From assembly GCF_001238275.1 (NCBI RefSeq), contig NZ_LGTB01000062.1, positions 1-36,556 of the forward strand: DNA of 36,556 nucleotides. Direction: 5' to 3'. Numbering within the stretch: position 1 is the first letter of the stretch; each line of letters begins with the position of its first letter. Below are positions 25,383 through 34,141 of this stretch, in pieces. Under the pieces are notes generated by a model that did no database searches, was not told the DNA's origin, and saw only the letters and a list, made by a program, of their open reading frames with translations. The stretch is from Bradyrhizobium viridifuturi (GTDB lineage: Bacteria; Pseudomonadota; Alphaproteobacteria; Rhizobiales; Xanthobacteraceae). The translations under genes were made by a program, and so were the position numbers.

Positions 25383-25661
25383 TTAACGTTCTAGTCGCAG
25401 GCAGTCATCAAGGCTCAAAAGGTTATCGGGGAGAAAACGATCATTCTCGGTCTTCAGGTACTCGCGACCGTCGTGTTTTCTGACGATCACCCAGGCCGTC
25501 TTGCCTTGCTCGCTGACATCATAAGCTTTCGGATCGCGTTTGACATTTGCGATGGCTGTCTCTTCCGGGTGTTGCCACCCTGAGCCGCCGACGGCTTGAA
25601 TGCGCCGATGGCGGTCTTGATGCGTGGGTAGCTTGACAATGCATGTAATCCGGCGAGTCAT
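25383..25661 (-). CDS. DUF3892-type conserved hypothetical protein
   Basis: 92 aa, ATG with GGAG 7 nt upstream. The order RRITCIVKLP...HRRIQAVGG...AYDVSEQGKTAWVIV...EYLKTENDRFLPDNLLSL matches DUF3892 proteins, small single-domain proteins of unknown function found in many bacteria and often in mobile regions. Length is normal and the gene is intact. It stands alone between IS elements. Confidence 0.8.
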   Translation of the reverse strand: MTRRITCIVKLPTHQDRHRRIQAVGGSGWQHPEETAIANVKRDPKAYDVSEQGKTAWVIVRKHDGREYLKTENDRFLPDNLLSLDDCLRLER

Positions 25662-26150
25662 GAACCACTCCTATTTTGTGAGCCGAAGCTCGGGACCGCT
25701 GGCGGAGAATCGGACACGCTATCCGCTCATGCTGCCACATGGTTGGGGCTCGCCCCCCTCCCTGGAATAGTGGGGGGCGTATCATTGCTTATCGGACGTG
25801 GGATACGCACGGCGCGAGTCGTTCTTCTGCCGCTTGCGCCGTGCCGAGATCGGATCGATACGCTCAAGTCTCACATGGGGATCTGGTGAATCGGATCACT
25901 GCCCCTGGTCATTAAGCGGGGCAAATCCCCGGACTTCTAGCTAGGGCCCCGAGTGCTCAGATGCAACGGGTTTCGACATTCCTCGGCAGCCGACGTTGAG
26001 CCCCCGTCCTTGCCGGAGGGCAAGCTCAAGCGAAAAGTGAAAGTAACCTGCTCGATCCGTTCTTCTTGTCCAAATCGTCCCATTCTTCGGGAACCACTTA
26101 ATCGCCCCGTTTCTAATCTGTCGGCATAAGCAGCAATCGCGCGTACACGT
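25662..26150. other. 489-bp gap, mostly unrecognised
   Basis: Promoter region of the DUF3892 gene and unassigned sequence. The last part may be upstream istB sequence that is too degraded to read. Confidence 0.35.
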
Positions 26151-26324
26151 GGCCTGACCCATCACTGCGATATCGTCGAGACCGGCACCGACAGTTGGCG
26201 ATTCAAGAGCCGAGACGACGATCACGCCACCCGCGCTCGTCTCGCCTCCGCTATCCCGGCCAGCTCCGACGAGACGAGCGCTACCAGCAATGCTCGCCGC
26301 GCAAAGGTCAAAATTGGGCTCTGA
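26151..26324 (+). pseudogene. IS21-family helper (IstB) C-terminal remnant
   Basis: One frame reads LTHHCDIVETGTDSWRFKSR followed by DDDHATRARLASA, the tail of rhizobial IstB-like ATPases (IS21 transposition helper). The ATPase motifs are absent. The stop falls inside the left inverted repeat of the ISL3 element that begins at 26317, so that element landed at the end of this gene. Confidence 0.6.
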
Positions 26325-27968
26325 CTCACTTTTGATGCAGTTTGAGGGACGACTGGCGCTTTGATAGGAGGAGAATCAGCGCCATGCAGCAGGCACTCCA
26401 CCGCTCCAGTTTGGTGCCGCGTGGGTTTGTTGTAGAGAGTGCTTACTACGAGGGTGATAAGGCCATTGTTGTGGTTCGGGCGTCCGGAAGCGTCGGCCTG
26501 TGTCCATCTTGCGGAACGGTTTCCCGAAGTGTCCATCGCCGCTATCGACGCCGCGTGACCGATCTGCCGCTCTCGGGGCGGATCGTCCAGCTCTTGGTAA
26601 TCGCCCGCCGCTTTCGCTGTGGCGCGGTTCTATGCGGGCGCCAAATCTTCACCGAGCGATTCGCCGAAGGCGTACTGGCGCCATCGGCGCGACGTACGGC
26701 AAGCCTGGACTCCATCGTCCATCACCTCGGTCTGGCGCTTGGCGGTCGACCTGCAGCAGGCTTTGCAAAGCGGCTGATGCTGCCGGTGAGCAAAGATACG
26801 CTTCTTCGGGTAGTTCGGCGCCGTAGCCGTCGTCCAACTGACCCGCTCAAGGTTATCGGCGTTGATGATTGGGCCTGGCGGCGCAATCACCGATACGCCA
26901 GCATCATCTGCAACCTGGAAAGGCGCCGGGTGGTCACCCTGCTGCCGGATCGTGAACCGGCAACTGCCCAAGCGTGGCTCTCTGCTCATCCCACGATCGC
27001 AATCGTCGCCCGTGATCGTGGCGGCGGATATGGCGAAGCGGCAGCCAAGGCTCTACCGCATGCAGTACAGGTCGCCGATCGTTGGGATCTGATGGAGAAC
27101 GCCAGTCGGACTTTCCTCGACGCCGTACGCAAATCGATGCGCCAGATACGCACCGTCATCGGCGCCACCACAATCAACCCCAAGCTGCTCACGGCCGCCG
27201 AACGCCTTCAGTATGAGGGTTATCTGCGCCGCGAGGAGACCAACGCGGCCATCTTAGCACTGTCGAAGAACGGCATACCTATCAAGCAGATTGTGCGTCA
27301 GACCGGCCACAGCAGGAAGCTGATACGACAGGTGGTCCGCGGCGAATGTCACGACGTCTTCCGAACCCGGCAAAGTTCGTTGGATCTGCACTTGCCATGG
27401 CTGGACGAGCAGTGGGCGTCCGGCTGCCGCAATGGAGCTGAACTGTGGCGCCGCTTAACAGGGCTTGGATTCCGAGGCTCGCTCCGCGTCATCAGCGAGT
27501 GGGCCACCCGCAGACGACGAGCGGAAAGGGCCGACACAAAACTTGCAGAGGATTCCGTCGGCCAGGACGATCGCGCGCCTCATGACAATCGGGCGGGACT
27601 CCCTCACGAAAGCGGAGACCGTCACGGTCGTGGCGATCGAAGCTGGCGTGCCAACCTTGGTCGAGGCACGCGAGATCATTGCCGAATTCCACATGATGAT
27701 CCGCCGCAAGATCGAGGTGGGTCTCATGACGTGGATCGAGCGCGCCCGCGCTAGTCTCGTCGCCTCGTTCGCCAGCGGCGTCGCCAGGGACGAAACGGCG
27801 GTCCGAGCAGCAATCACTTTGCCCTGGTCTAACGGCCAGACTGAAGGTCAGATCACGCGCCTCAAGCTCATCAAACGCCAAATGTACGGCCGCGGCAAAA
27901 TCGATCTGCTTCAAGCGAGACTAATCGGCGCAGAATAATCGGAGCTGCACCAAAATTGCGTCAGAGCC
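26317..27968 (+). mobile_element. ISL3-family element with both ends
   Basis: Left end GGCTCTGACTCACTTTTG (to 26340) and right end (27945-27968, read inverted) share GGCTCTGAC-CA-TTTTG-TGCAG with a few mismatches. Length 1652 bp, enclosing a frameshifted ISL3 transposase. No 8-bp direct repeat is visible, so the flanks have changed or recombined. Confidence 0.8.
26384..27938 (+). pseudogene. ISL3-family transposase with a one-base insertion
   Basis: The N-terminal zinc-ribbon-like CPSCG region, GVDDWAWRRNHRYASIIC (catalytic Asp), ARDRGGGYGEA and an HTH-like KQIVRQTGHSRKLIRQ segment identify an ISL3-family transposase. Near 27539 the frame changes: the run ACACAAAACTTGCAG has one A too many, and the correct continuation (NLQRIPSARTIARLMTIGRD, ending WSNGQTEGQITRLKLIKRQM) is in the next frame to 27938. 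Without frameshifting it is inactive. Confidence 0.88.
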
Positions 27969-28307
27969 ACATTTGCAAGCCGATTGACACGAACACTCAT
28001 TGAGCGCGAGGAGATCGTCCTTCCAGATGCCGTCGGCATAGGTTTGCAGGGACTTGTTGCCAGCGGCACTCTCACGTACGCCAACCTAGGAGCTCTCATT
28101 CCCTTCGCGCGTGTAGGCGAGCGAGATAGTGATGATGGGCGCTTGAACGATTGGATGGGAGGCAACCGCATCTATCGAGTGCACGAAGATGTTGTGGGGC
28201 TTGGTCAATACGGTCGAACACTTACCGTCCTGACGTGTGATGGTCTGACTTGATCGAAAGCTGGACGCCCAGGTTTCGGAAGTAGTCTCGAGGTCGGATT
28301 ACCGTGA
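27969..28307. other. 339-bp gap between ISL3 and the tRNA-Leu fragment
   Basis: Open frames exist on both strands (27984-28253 plus; 27911-28171 minus) but none has a ribosome site or a recognised motif. Confidence 0.4.
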
Positions 28308-28357
28308 TGGTGCGGGCGGCCGGACTCGAACCGGCATGGTAATCCCCAACGGATTTT
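28308..28357 (-). tRNA. 3' exon of tRNA-Leu(UAA), 5' half missing
   Basis: Minus strand: AAAATCCGTTG (anticodon loop/stem 3' side), a leucine-type long variable arm, T-arm GCCGG-TTCGAGT-CCGGC, then acceptor strand CGCCCGC, A73 and encoded CCA. The AAAATCCG start equals the second exon of intron-containing tRNA-Leu(UAA) genes, in which the intron sits after the first anticodon U. No matching 5' half (D-arm) is found upstream, only GCGGG at the end of the metallo-hydrolase gene, which could pair with part of the acceptor strand by chance. So it is a fragment or a split gene. Confidence 0.7.
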
Positions 28358-28540
28358 CTTACTACTTCGACTTTCGCCGCCGCCATTGAGCGTTCGTAGT
28401 CTGGACTATCCCTTCACCGTAGCTGAGTCGTCGCAGGTGCTGCCCGTCTAGGGCCAGCTAGCCTTGATTCCTGCGCGAGGATCTCGTCTCGGGTCAACAC
28501 TGCCCTTACGAAAATTCCAATAATCCCTCGCAAACCCGCT
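28358..28540 (-). ncRNA. group I intron remnant (tRNA type), 3' core intact
   Basis: Minus strand, 5' to 3': CTAGACGGGCAGCACC, then GCTACGGTGAAGGGATAGTCC followed by AGACTACGAACG, then CGGCGAAAGTCG and a final AGTAG-TAAG. These match the P7, P8, P7', P9 order of the Azoarcus/cyanobacterial tRNA introns (TAGACGGCACC, GGTGAAGGCATAGTCCAG, GGCGAAAGTC). P9 can pair ACTAC with GTAGT around a GAAA loop, and the last base is G before the tRNA exon. The 5' part is diverged: a P2-like TTGCGA/TCGTAA stem is possible, but the conserved P4 region is not clear. It runs into the 3' end of the hydrolase gene. Confidence 0.6.
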
Positions 28541-29417
28541 ATAGGTGGTTCAGCGGTATCTTCAGATAGCTGACGCCGTTGTCTTCGGGCGCTGGGAACC
28601 GACCCGCCCGCATGTTGATTTGCAAGGCGGGCAGGATCAGCACGGGCAAGTCGAGCGTCTCGTCGCGCGCGTGGCGCATCGCAACAAATTCCTCCTCGCT
28701 GACGCCATCATGAACGTGGACGTTCTTTTCGCGTTCTTCTGCGACCGTAGTTTGCCAGAGCGGAGCGCCCCCATCCGGCCGATAGTCGTGACAAACGTAA
28801 AGCCGCGTGTGCGCCGAAAGTGCGAACAGCTTTCGGATCGAGCGATAAAGCTCGCGAGGATCGCCACCCGGGAAGTCGCATCGGCCGGTTCCACAATCCG
28901 GCATGAACAGTGTGTCGCCGACAAACGCGGTATCGCCGATCAGGTACGTCAGGCAGGCGGGCGTATGACCAGGAGTGTGGATGACGCGAGCTTTCAGTTC
29001 GCCAATCCGAAACGTCTCACCGTCCCTGAACAGGTGATCGAATTGGCTGCCATTGGTCGCGAATGCGGGCTCGAGATTAAGTATCCTCCTAAAGGTCTCC
29101 TGGACGATCGCAATTTTCTCGCCGATTGCAATCCGGCCGCCCAGTTTCTCCTTTAGATAAAGCGCCGCGGACAGGTGGTCGGCATGAGCATGTGTCTCGA
29201 GGTGCCATTCCTGAACAAGATGTCTCTCCTTGAAATAGGCAACAATCGCATCTGCAGATTGCGTGCGCGTACGCGCAGCATTCGCGTCATAATCGAGTAC
29301 TGAATCGACAATCGCTGCTCGCCGCGTATCGGGATCCGACACGACATAGCTGACCGTACCCGTAATGGTATCGAAGAAACCTTTCACGTCAGGTTGACGT
29401 GTAGCTTCGCTGTTCAT
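28539..29417 (-). CDS. metallo-beta-lactamase-fold hydrolase (persulfide dioxygenase/Blh-like)
   Basis: 292 aa. Metal ligands: THAHADH (75-81), HTPGH (147-151), GDTLF (Asp 168) and YVCHDY later. The fused pattern KGFFDTITGTVSYVVSDP at the start and FVGDTLFMPDCGTGRCDFPGG in the middle is typical of ETHE1/BLH-type enzymes that oxidise glutathione persulfide or act in sulfide handling. Start 29417 (ATGATG pair, AGGGA upstream) fits the family N-terminus; the frame extends to 29522 without support. No rhodanese domain or BigR-type regulator is adjacent. The stop codon lies at the very edge of the intron remnant. Confidence 0.88.
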   Translation of the reverse strand: MNSEATRQPDVKGFFDTITGTVSYVVSDPDTRRAAIVDSVLDYDANAARTRTQSADAIVAYFKERHLVQEWHLETHAHADHLSAALYLKEKLGGRIAIGEKIAIVQETFRRILNLEPAFATNGSQFDHLFRDGETFRIGELKARVIHTPGHTPACLTYLIGDTAFVGDTLFMPDCGTGRCDFPGGDPRELYRSIRKLFALSAHTRLYVCHDYRPDGGAPLWQTTVAEEREKNVHVHDGVSEEEFVAMRHARDETLDLPVLILPALQINMRAGRFPAPEDNGVSYLKIPLNHL

Positions 29418-29674
29418 CATGGATCCCTGGGTATTAATTCGACAGCCATCTGCGTCACCATGCGAAACTGTTCCAGCATCGATGATTTTGCCTTGATCTG
29501 CGTCAAGCGGGCGATCGACCATTGCGCGTCTTTATTGGCGAAGATTTCAGATGTTGAGGCGTTGGATTGCGGTCGGCTGTATGCTCTTGTCTACCACTCC
29601 TCACCCGCTAGCCATGCTAATCGTTGGGTCATAACCAATGGTCTGATTGTTTGAGCAGCGGCATGCTTCGCTGC

Positions 29675-29911
29675 ATGAAAGTTTGCGCACTCATCGCCTG
29701 GAACTTGCGTCGGATCCGTGTAGAATGCGGCATTTCGCAAGAGCAATTGGCTTACAACGCTGGGATTGACCGCTGATATTTGGCCAGTCTTGAGCGGGAA
29801 TCGAAGAACTCGACGATTGACCTCATCGAGCGGATGGCCGCAAGGCTAGTGTTGATCCATCCGAATTCTTCGTTGGGCCGTCGAAACGCTCGGGGATTTC
29901 CACGACCTTAA
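29675..29911 (+). pseudogene. XRE-family HTH regulator with a nonsense codon
   Basis: From ATG 29675 the frame reads LRRIRVECGISQEQLAYNAG then IDR, a TGA, and YLASLERESKNSTIDLIERM. This is a classical Xre/Cro HTH with a single stop between helices 3 and 4. The tail ends at 29911. DNA-binding repressor family; inactive here unless the stop is suppressed. Confidence 0.75.
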
Positions 29912-30312
29912 CCTTGCGGCCGTGAAGACCATGCTCGCCGAAGGCGCAGAACTGACTTTCAGGACAGTGATGGCAACACCGCGCTGATCTGGGCGGCCTG
30001 CAGCGATCATCCCGCGATCGTCGAGGCCTTGCTGGCCAAGGATACCGCTCTCGAGCTCCGTGACAGCGATGGCCACACGGCCCTGATCCTAGCGGCGGTG
30101 TTCGGTCATATCTCGATCGTAAGGCCCTGCTGGCCAAAGGTGCGGCCGTCGACGCCCGGGACAACTCTGGGGACACCGCGCTGATCTGTGCGGCCCGCGA
30201 GGGCCACATGGTGATCATCAAACTGATCGAAGCAGCGGCAATCCGCCGTCTGAACCACGACAGCCCCTTCCACTGCGGTGGAGGGGGCATTTCGTTTGGC
30301 TTCCCCTGGTAA
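29912..30312 (+). pseudogene. ankyrin-repeat protein remnant
   Basis: Three ankyrin repeats are readable across three frames: DSDGNTALIWAACSDHPAIV, then DSDGHTALILAAVFGHISIV, then DNSGDTALICAAREGHMVII. Frameshifts occur near 29960 and 30118. These repeats mediate protein binding. The large antisense frames on the minus strand are shadows of this gene. Confidence 0.8.
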
Positions 30313-30531
30313 CTTCCGACTGATGTCCCACAATGCGGGCGCACCAAGCAACACCGTTTCGTCCCGTGCGGATGCCCCAGACGGATAGCGCGCCGCCGGC
30401 TTCTTTGTTTTGCTAACGGCGATTGCTTCATTGGCCGCACAACTGAAAGCAAACGGAGTAGCCAAAAGGCCAAAATGCCACCGCGGTTCGCTGGTGAGCG
30501 TAGAGGAAGTACTATCCGCAGACTGGAGCGT

Positions 30532-30852
30532 TCAAGCCAGGGGTTCGACCTTCGCGATAGCCTTCGCGGATTCGATTGAATAGATCAAATCCCGCGCGGC
30601 TCGCTGTGTGGCACCTTTCATCCAAACTTGGAAGATGCCTATCTGATCGGCCGTTGAAAGCGTCGAAAACACCTTTTTGTAGAGATCCGTCAGTTGCGTC
30701 GTCTCGGCCTGCATGCGTTCTTGCCAGTGCCAGTACGTCTCGAGGTATCTCTTCGAAAACTCAGTTTGCGTTGCGATCGCTCGCCTAGTGAGGTCTTGAA
30801 ACGCGTCGGATGCGTGGTTCATCTCATCACTTATTTCGGTTTCGATTGTCAT
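30532..30852 (-). CDS. small phasin-like protein, 106 aa
   Basis: Start 30852 chosen for a perfect AAGGAG 6 nt upstream (the frame extends to 30933). The sequence MTIETEISDEMNHASDAFQD continues with RRAIATQTEFSKRYLETYWHW and a DLIYSIESAKAIAKVE tail: one long amphipathic helix pattern like phasins, which coat polyhydroxybutyrate granules. This family assignment is tentative. The leader contains a perfect inverted repeat at 30887-30914. Confidence 0.6.
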   Translation of the reverse strand: MTIETEISDEMNHASDAFQDLTRRAIATQTEFSKRYLETYWHWQERMQAETTQLTDLYKKVFSTLSTADQIGIFQVWMKGATQRAARDLIYSIESAKAIAKVEPLA

Positions 30853-30886
30853 TACGATCTCCTTGCCAGCGTAGTATCTGAAAATA

Positions 30887-30914
30887 GGTACCGGCAGACG
30901 ATGTTGCCGGTACC
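30887..30914. repeat. perfect 10-bp inverted repeat in the leader of the phasin-like gene
   Basis: GGTACCGGCA-N8-TGCCGGTACC, 35 bp upstream of the ATG (30852). It could be an operator or an RNA hairpin. Confidence 0.7.
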
Positions 30915-31069
30915 TTGCTCTGACGTGGTCCAACCAAGGGCATGTGCTTCAATGTCCCTGGCATCGTGAGCCCAATGTGACCGATCAAGCCAGCCTGGTG
31001 CGGCTGAACAAGTGGCGCATGCAGCGTACCCGCCAAGAATTCTCCGCTAGCTTCATACGGCGCGACCGC

Positions 31070-32014
31070 CTAGGGGGCGAACGTAGCGGAAGTTCCCTGC
31101 TTCTCGATGCACGTGGTGCCAAGTTTGGGGCCGCCGATAGGGCCAACTTGATAGTCGGCAAGCACGTTGATCACTGCGGGGTGACTCAAATTCTGCACGA
31201 GGATAGGAGGACTGAAATCGTTGTCCGCAACGTAGCCCGTCGAGATTGTAGCTGTACCAGCTTCGTTTAGGACCTCGGCATTTACAGCGGTCGCACCTTC
31301 GACCAGTCTACCGCGGCCATTAGCCCCGCGGACGAGCGCGTAAGGCGTGACCGTCCACGTACCGTTAGCATTGTACACGACGCTGAAGGTTGAATATCCT
31401 GGCGTGGCGTCGCAAACGGCCGCCGTGGCCGAGGATGCGGTGAAGTTCATCACCGTGCCGGCCGTATAGTTGCCGGTTTGAACATAGAAAATGCGAATGG
31501 GCTGACAGTCCAAATTGGTGTTTGGTTGGGCTGTGACGAAATTCGAGAGTGTGACACCGCCAGTTAGAGTTCGTAAGGCAGAGCCGGCATTGTAGTTCTC
31601 CAAGGTCGGGTTAAAGACCGGCGTTATGATGCGGAAGGAGCCAGCCTGCGGGCCCGGCGTGGAAACCGGCGGCGATAGCCCAAGAGAGGGATTGACGGTC
31701 ATGGTCGTCGTGTTCTTGGTGGGCGTTCCGCCGGCCGCGGGGGTTACGGTGATTGCCTGTGAGGCCGCGAGTTGTCCGGACGGCTTGCCAACGGTCGGCG
31801 GTGTCACCTGTTGTTGGACGCCGGCGTAGTCTTGTATCACCAGCGAGAATGTCAGGATGGCTCCTGACGTCTCGAAGGGTAGCAGCGCTTGAGAGTATAG
31901 GCTGTTGGTGTACACCTCGGGACCGCCGGTGTAGATCGCCGGTTGCTGAAAGAAGAAGAAATTCTGAAGCGCAGGGCTGTTGTTCTGCAAGTTGATTGTG
32001 ATTGTGGTGGCCAT
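31070..32014 (-). CDS. 314-aa protein of unknown function under a sigma54 promoter
   Basis: ATG with GAGAGGA 5 nt upstream. Starts MATTITINLQNNSPALQNFF; rich in Thr, Asn, Gly, Val and aromatic residues with beta-strand periodicity, a low-charge middle (PPVSTPGPQAG) and few Cys (LDCQP, AVCDA, GTTCIE). No signal peptide or membrane helix. It resembles extracellular or structural beta proteins but matches no family I know. A sigma54 promoter lies 144 bp upstream, so it is probably expressed under nitrogen-fixation or other RpoN-linked conditions. Confidence 0.75.
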   Translation of the reverse strand: MATTITINLQNNSPALQNFFFFQQPAIYTGGPEVYTNSLYSQALLPFETSGAILTFSLVIQDYAGVQQQVTPPTVGKPSGQLAASQAITVTPAAGGTPTKNTTTMTVNPSLGLSPPVSTPGPQAGSFRIITPVFNPTLENYNAGSALRTLTGGVTLSNFVTAQPNTNLDCQPIRIFYVQTGNYTAGTVMNFTASSATAAVCDATPGYSTFSVVYNANGTWTVTPYALVRGANGRGRLVEGATAVNAEVLNEAGTATISTGYVADNDFSPPILVQNLSHPAVINVLADYQVGPIGGPKLGTTCIEKQGTSATFAP

Positions 32015-32157
32015 GACGTTCCTCTCAATTCTGGTGGGTGTCGGTCGTCCAGGTGTGAGCAGGGATGATACTCACATCTTCTGGTGGCTCATTTGAGTGT
32101 CATCTCGCGATTGCGAGACATTGACGACCGCACGAATTTGATCCCGTCGCTGACTCA

Positions 32158-32172
32158 GCAAACGGTGTGCCA
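32158..32172 (-). promoter_or_regulatory. sigma54 promoter upstream of the 32014 gene
   Basis: Minus strand GTGGCACACCGTTTGCTGA: TGGCAC-N5-TTGC with 10 nt between GG and GC. The predicted +1 is near 32146, giving a 130-nt leader that contains the hairpins TCTCGC-N4-GCGAGA (32104-32119) and GTGAG/CTCAC. No TGT-N10-ACA site lies upstream. Confidence 0.78.
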
Positions 32173-32478
32173 CACAGGAGTTGTATTCGAGCGCGAGGAA
32201 AGCATCTGGTTAGCACCAGACTCGGGTCGCTCATGCTGGCAAGGTCCGACTCTTTACCTCAAAGTAACGAACCAGACACGGGAGACTGCGACAAAAAGCG
32301 AAGCGGGCAGGCACTACTGAACAGAGCGGGCTAAGCTGATTGACGCACATGACGGTGATCGCCGGCAGTCCGTGCAACGACATTGGCAGTCAAATGCGAA
32401 GAACCTGGTGCCGGACAACTGCGAGATTGAAAGCCAATTGCGTCAAAAGAGGTGGGCGCACCGCTGCGGCCACCTTCA

Positions 32479-32688
32479 CTATTCGAATTGATCCACGGAC
32501 ACCGAAAGCATTGCCGCGCGTTCGACGTGGCCCGATTGTATGAGCGCACCGGCCAGCCGGCGCCCCAGTTGGTGAAAGTTTTCGAGGACTTCGGGGTTTT
32601 TGGCGGCCAAGGATCGTAGAGTGTTTAGGTCCGGGTCAGCGGAGGAAGGCTTGTGCGATTTCGGTTTTGTGCGAAGGCTTTGTGCCAA
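32479..32688 (-). CDS. hypothetical protein, 69 aa, doubtful
   Basis: TTG start with AAGGAG too close (about 1-2 nt). The sequence includes NPEVLENFHQLGRRLAGALI, a plausible helix. No family recognised; it may be the tail of a decayed gene. Confidence 0.35.
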   Translation of the reverse strand: MAQSLRTKPKSHKPSSADPDLNTLRSLAAKNPEVLENFHQLGRRLAGALIQSGHVERAAMLSVSVDQFE

Positions 32689-32866
32689 TCTCCTTGTCGT
32701 CAGGAGCTTGACCGGAAAACGTTCGCCAGTTTTACGCCGGCTCTAACGTTTCCGGCAAACTGGTTGATGAACCGTAGGGAGGTGTCATTGTGCCACTATT
32801 CCCCGCTGGTGTCCGTCTGATACCCAAGAAACATGCATCAAACTCGGCAAGGCTAGTCACGTGAAT

Positions 32867-33085
32867 TTAAAGTTCACCACATAAAGTCTGGTGGGCTTTG
32901 TGGCAGAAGCGTTTGACGGAAGCCAAAATCTGGTCAGCAGACTTGGTCCATTTGAAGGGCTTCGGATTTTTGTTGTGCAGGTCGATGAAGGTACGGATGT
33001 CGGCCTCGAGCTGTTTGACCGAGGTGTGAACACCTCGCTGGATTTGCTTTCTGGTGAGTTCAGCGAACCAGCGTGGGCGCTTCAA
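32867..33085 (-). pseudogene. IS630-family transposase C-terminal remnant
   Basis: WFAELTRKQIQRGVHTSVKQ, then LEADIRTFIDLHNKNPKPF and SADQILASVKRFC, is the familiar end of rhizobial IS630 transposases. The catalytic domain is missing beyond 33085. Confidence 0.85.
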
Positions 33086-33189
33086 AACGAGGTCCCTACC
33101 GATTCCGGTAGCAGCCCTGCGAACGGCCTTTGGCCATATTGGGTTTACTCACACGTATCGAACCGGCCCACGCAATAGGGAGTACCTGA

Positions 33190-33405
33190 ATGAAAATCGC
33201 TGTTTGGAGTGCGCTCGGTGTGTTTGCGACTTATGTGTTTGCAGTTGGTGCACTCGGCTGGTTGGCGAAACCGTTCATGAGTCAAACTATCCGGCAAATG
33301 GTCGCAAGATTATTGACCGGCTCGGGACAGAGCAAACGCCGCGAGTTCCACAGCTTACGCCCGATAGCCGACGCGATGTTAAAAGCGCGGGTGCTCCAAT
33401 CATGA
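33190..33405 (+). CDS. small membrane protein, 71 aa, unknown
   Basis: GGGAG 7 nt before the ATG. An N-terminal helix (WSALGVFATYVFAVGALGWL) is followed by a basic tail (RRLLTGSGQSKRREFH-like). Single-pass or exported. No family recognised. Confidence 0.5.
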   Translation: MKIAVWSALGVFATYVFAVGALGWLAKPFMSQTIRQMVARLLTGSGQSKRREFHSLRPIADAMLKARVLQS

Positions 33406-33406
33406 A

Positions 33407-33715
33407 TTGGGAAGATGGCAGGTTGATACGTGCCATTGCCCGCGCAGAAGTTCGAACGCGGGACCGGATTATCCGGTTGAAGCCGAAGACTTTCTCGATG
33501 TTGAAACGGAGCGCCTGGAAAAACAGTTTCGCATCATCGCGGATGTGGGGCGCTACGTAGAACTGGCGAACGCCACTCTCAAGCTCCAGGAACGCAACGT
33601 GCTTGCGTTGGAGCGTCAAGCAGCTGCGTTCGAAGCTTTGGCCAGAAGCCAAAAGCGCGACCAGGTTTGGACGCGAAGATCGTGGCAATGGCGCGGACCC
33701 AAGCGGCGTCGATAA
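33407..33715 (+). CDS. small coiled-coil protein, start uncertain
   Basis: The part AEDFLDVETERLEKQFRIIA, then ELANATLKLQERNVLALERQ, looks coding (long helix). The first 25 residues look poor, while the neighbouring frame MNWEDGRLIRAIARAEVRTR from 33402 looks better, so a frameshift near 33470 is likely. Possibly one broken gene. Confidence 0.4.
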   Translation: MGRWQVDTCHCPRRSSNAGPDYPVEAEDFLDVETERLEKQFRIIADVGRYVELANATLKLQERNVLALERQAAAFEALARSQKRDQVWTRRSWQWRGPKRRR

Positions 33716-34141
33716 CGGCAACTCAAACCTTCTTGATTGATCCTTGCGTTGGCGGAACGTACTCGCCGCCGGATTGCTAGGAGCGACGTTGACATCAAGC
33801 CACGTGAGATAGCCCCAGGTGACAAGAATGACAAACAAGTCGGAAAGCAGACAAAGCTGTCACAACTACGGTGCAAATTGCAGGGCTTTGTTTGGCACAA
33901 AGAATGCAGCTCTTCAGGCATACCCAGGGCGCCCTCCCTTGGGTATGGCTACCATCGCAAGTTGAAGCTTTGGCTGGCCAGCGGAGTTAGCGGCGCGTGA
34001 CTTGAGGCGCGGGACGGCGTCCGCTCGGCCGACACCGACGGGCGTCTGGTCAGGCGGCCGCTAACTTCCAACGCTCGGATCGTATGAGCTGGTCGGCTTA
34101 AGATGTCTTGATAAGGCCATACAGTCCCAGGGGTGATGAAA
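33716..34141. other. 426-bp gap
   Basis: No gene is recognised. A TACCCA...TGGGTA stem (33921-33945) may end the preceding transcription unit. Confidence 0.35.

Noticed and set aside
27911..28253. Overlapping frames on both strands after the ISL3 element
   Set aside because: No ribosome site, no recognisable motif and no support from neighbours.
28308..28360. tmRNA acceptor piece or tRNA-Ser
   Set aside because: The AAAATCCGTTG exon start, leucine-type acceptor strand and upstream group I intron motifs fit tRNA-Leu(UAA) better; tmRNA usually has TTCGACTCC in its T-loop.
29823..30473. Minus-strand frames of 119-216 codons
   Set aside because: They are antisense to clear ankyrin repeats on the plus strand.
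30915..30945. Possible sigma54 site before the phasin-like gene (TTGGACCACGTCAGAGCA, minus strand)
   Set aside because: GG and GC are 11 nt apart instead of 10 and the -12 element is GAGC.
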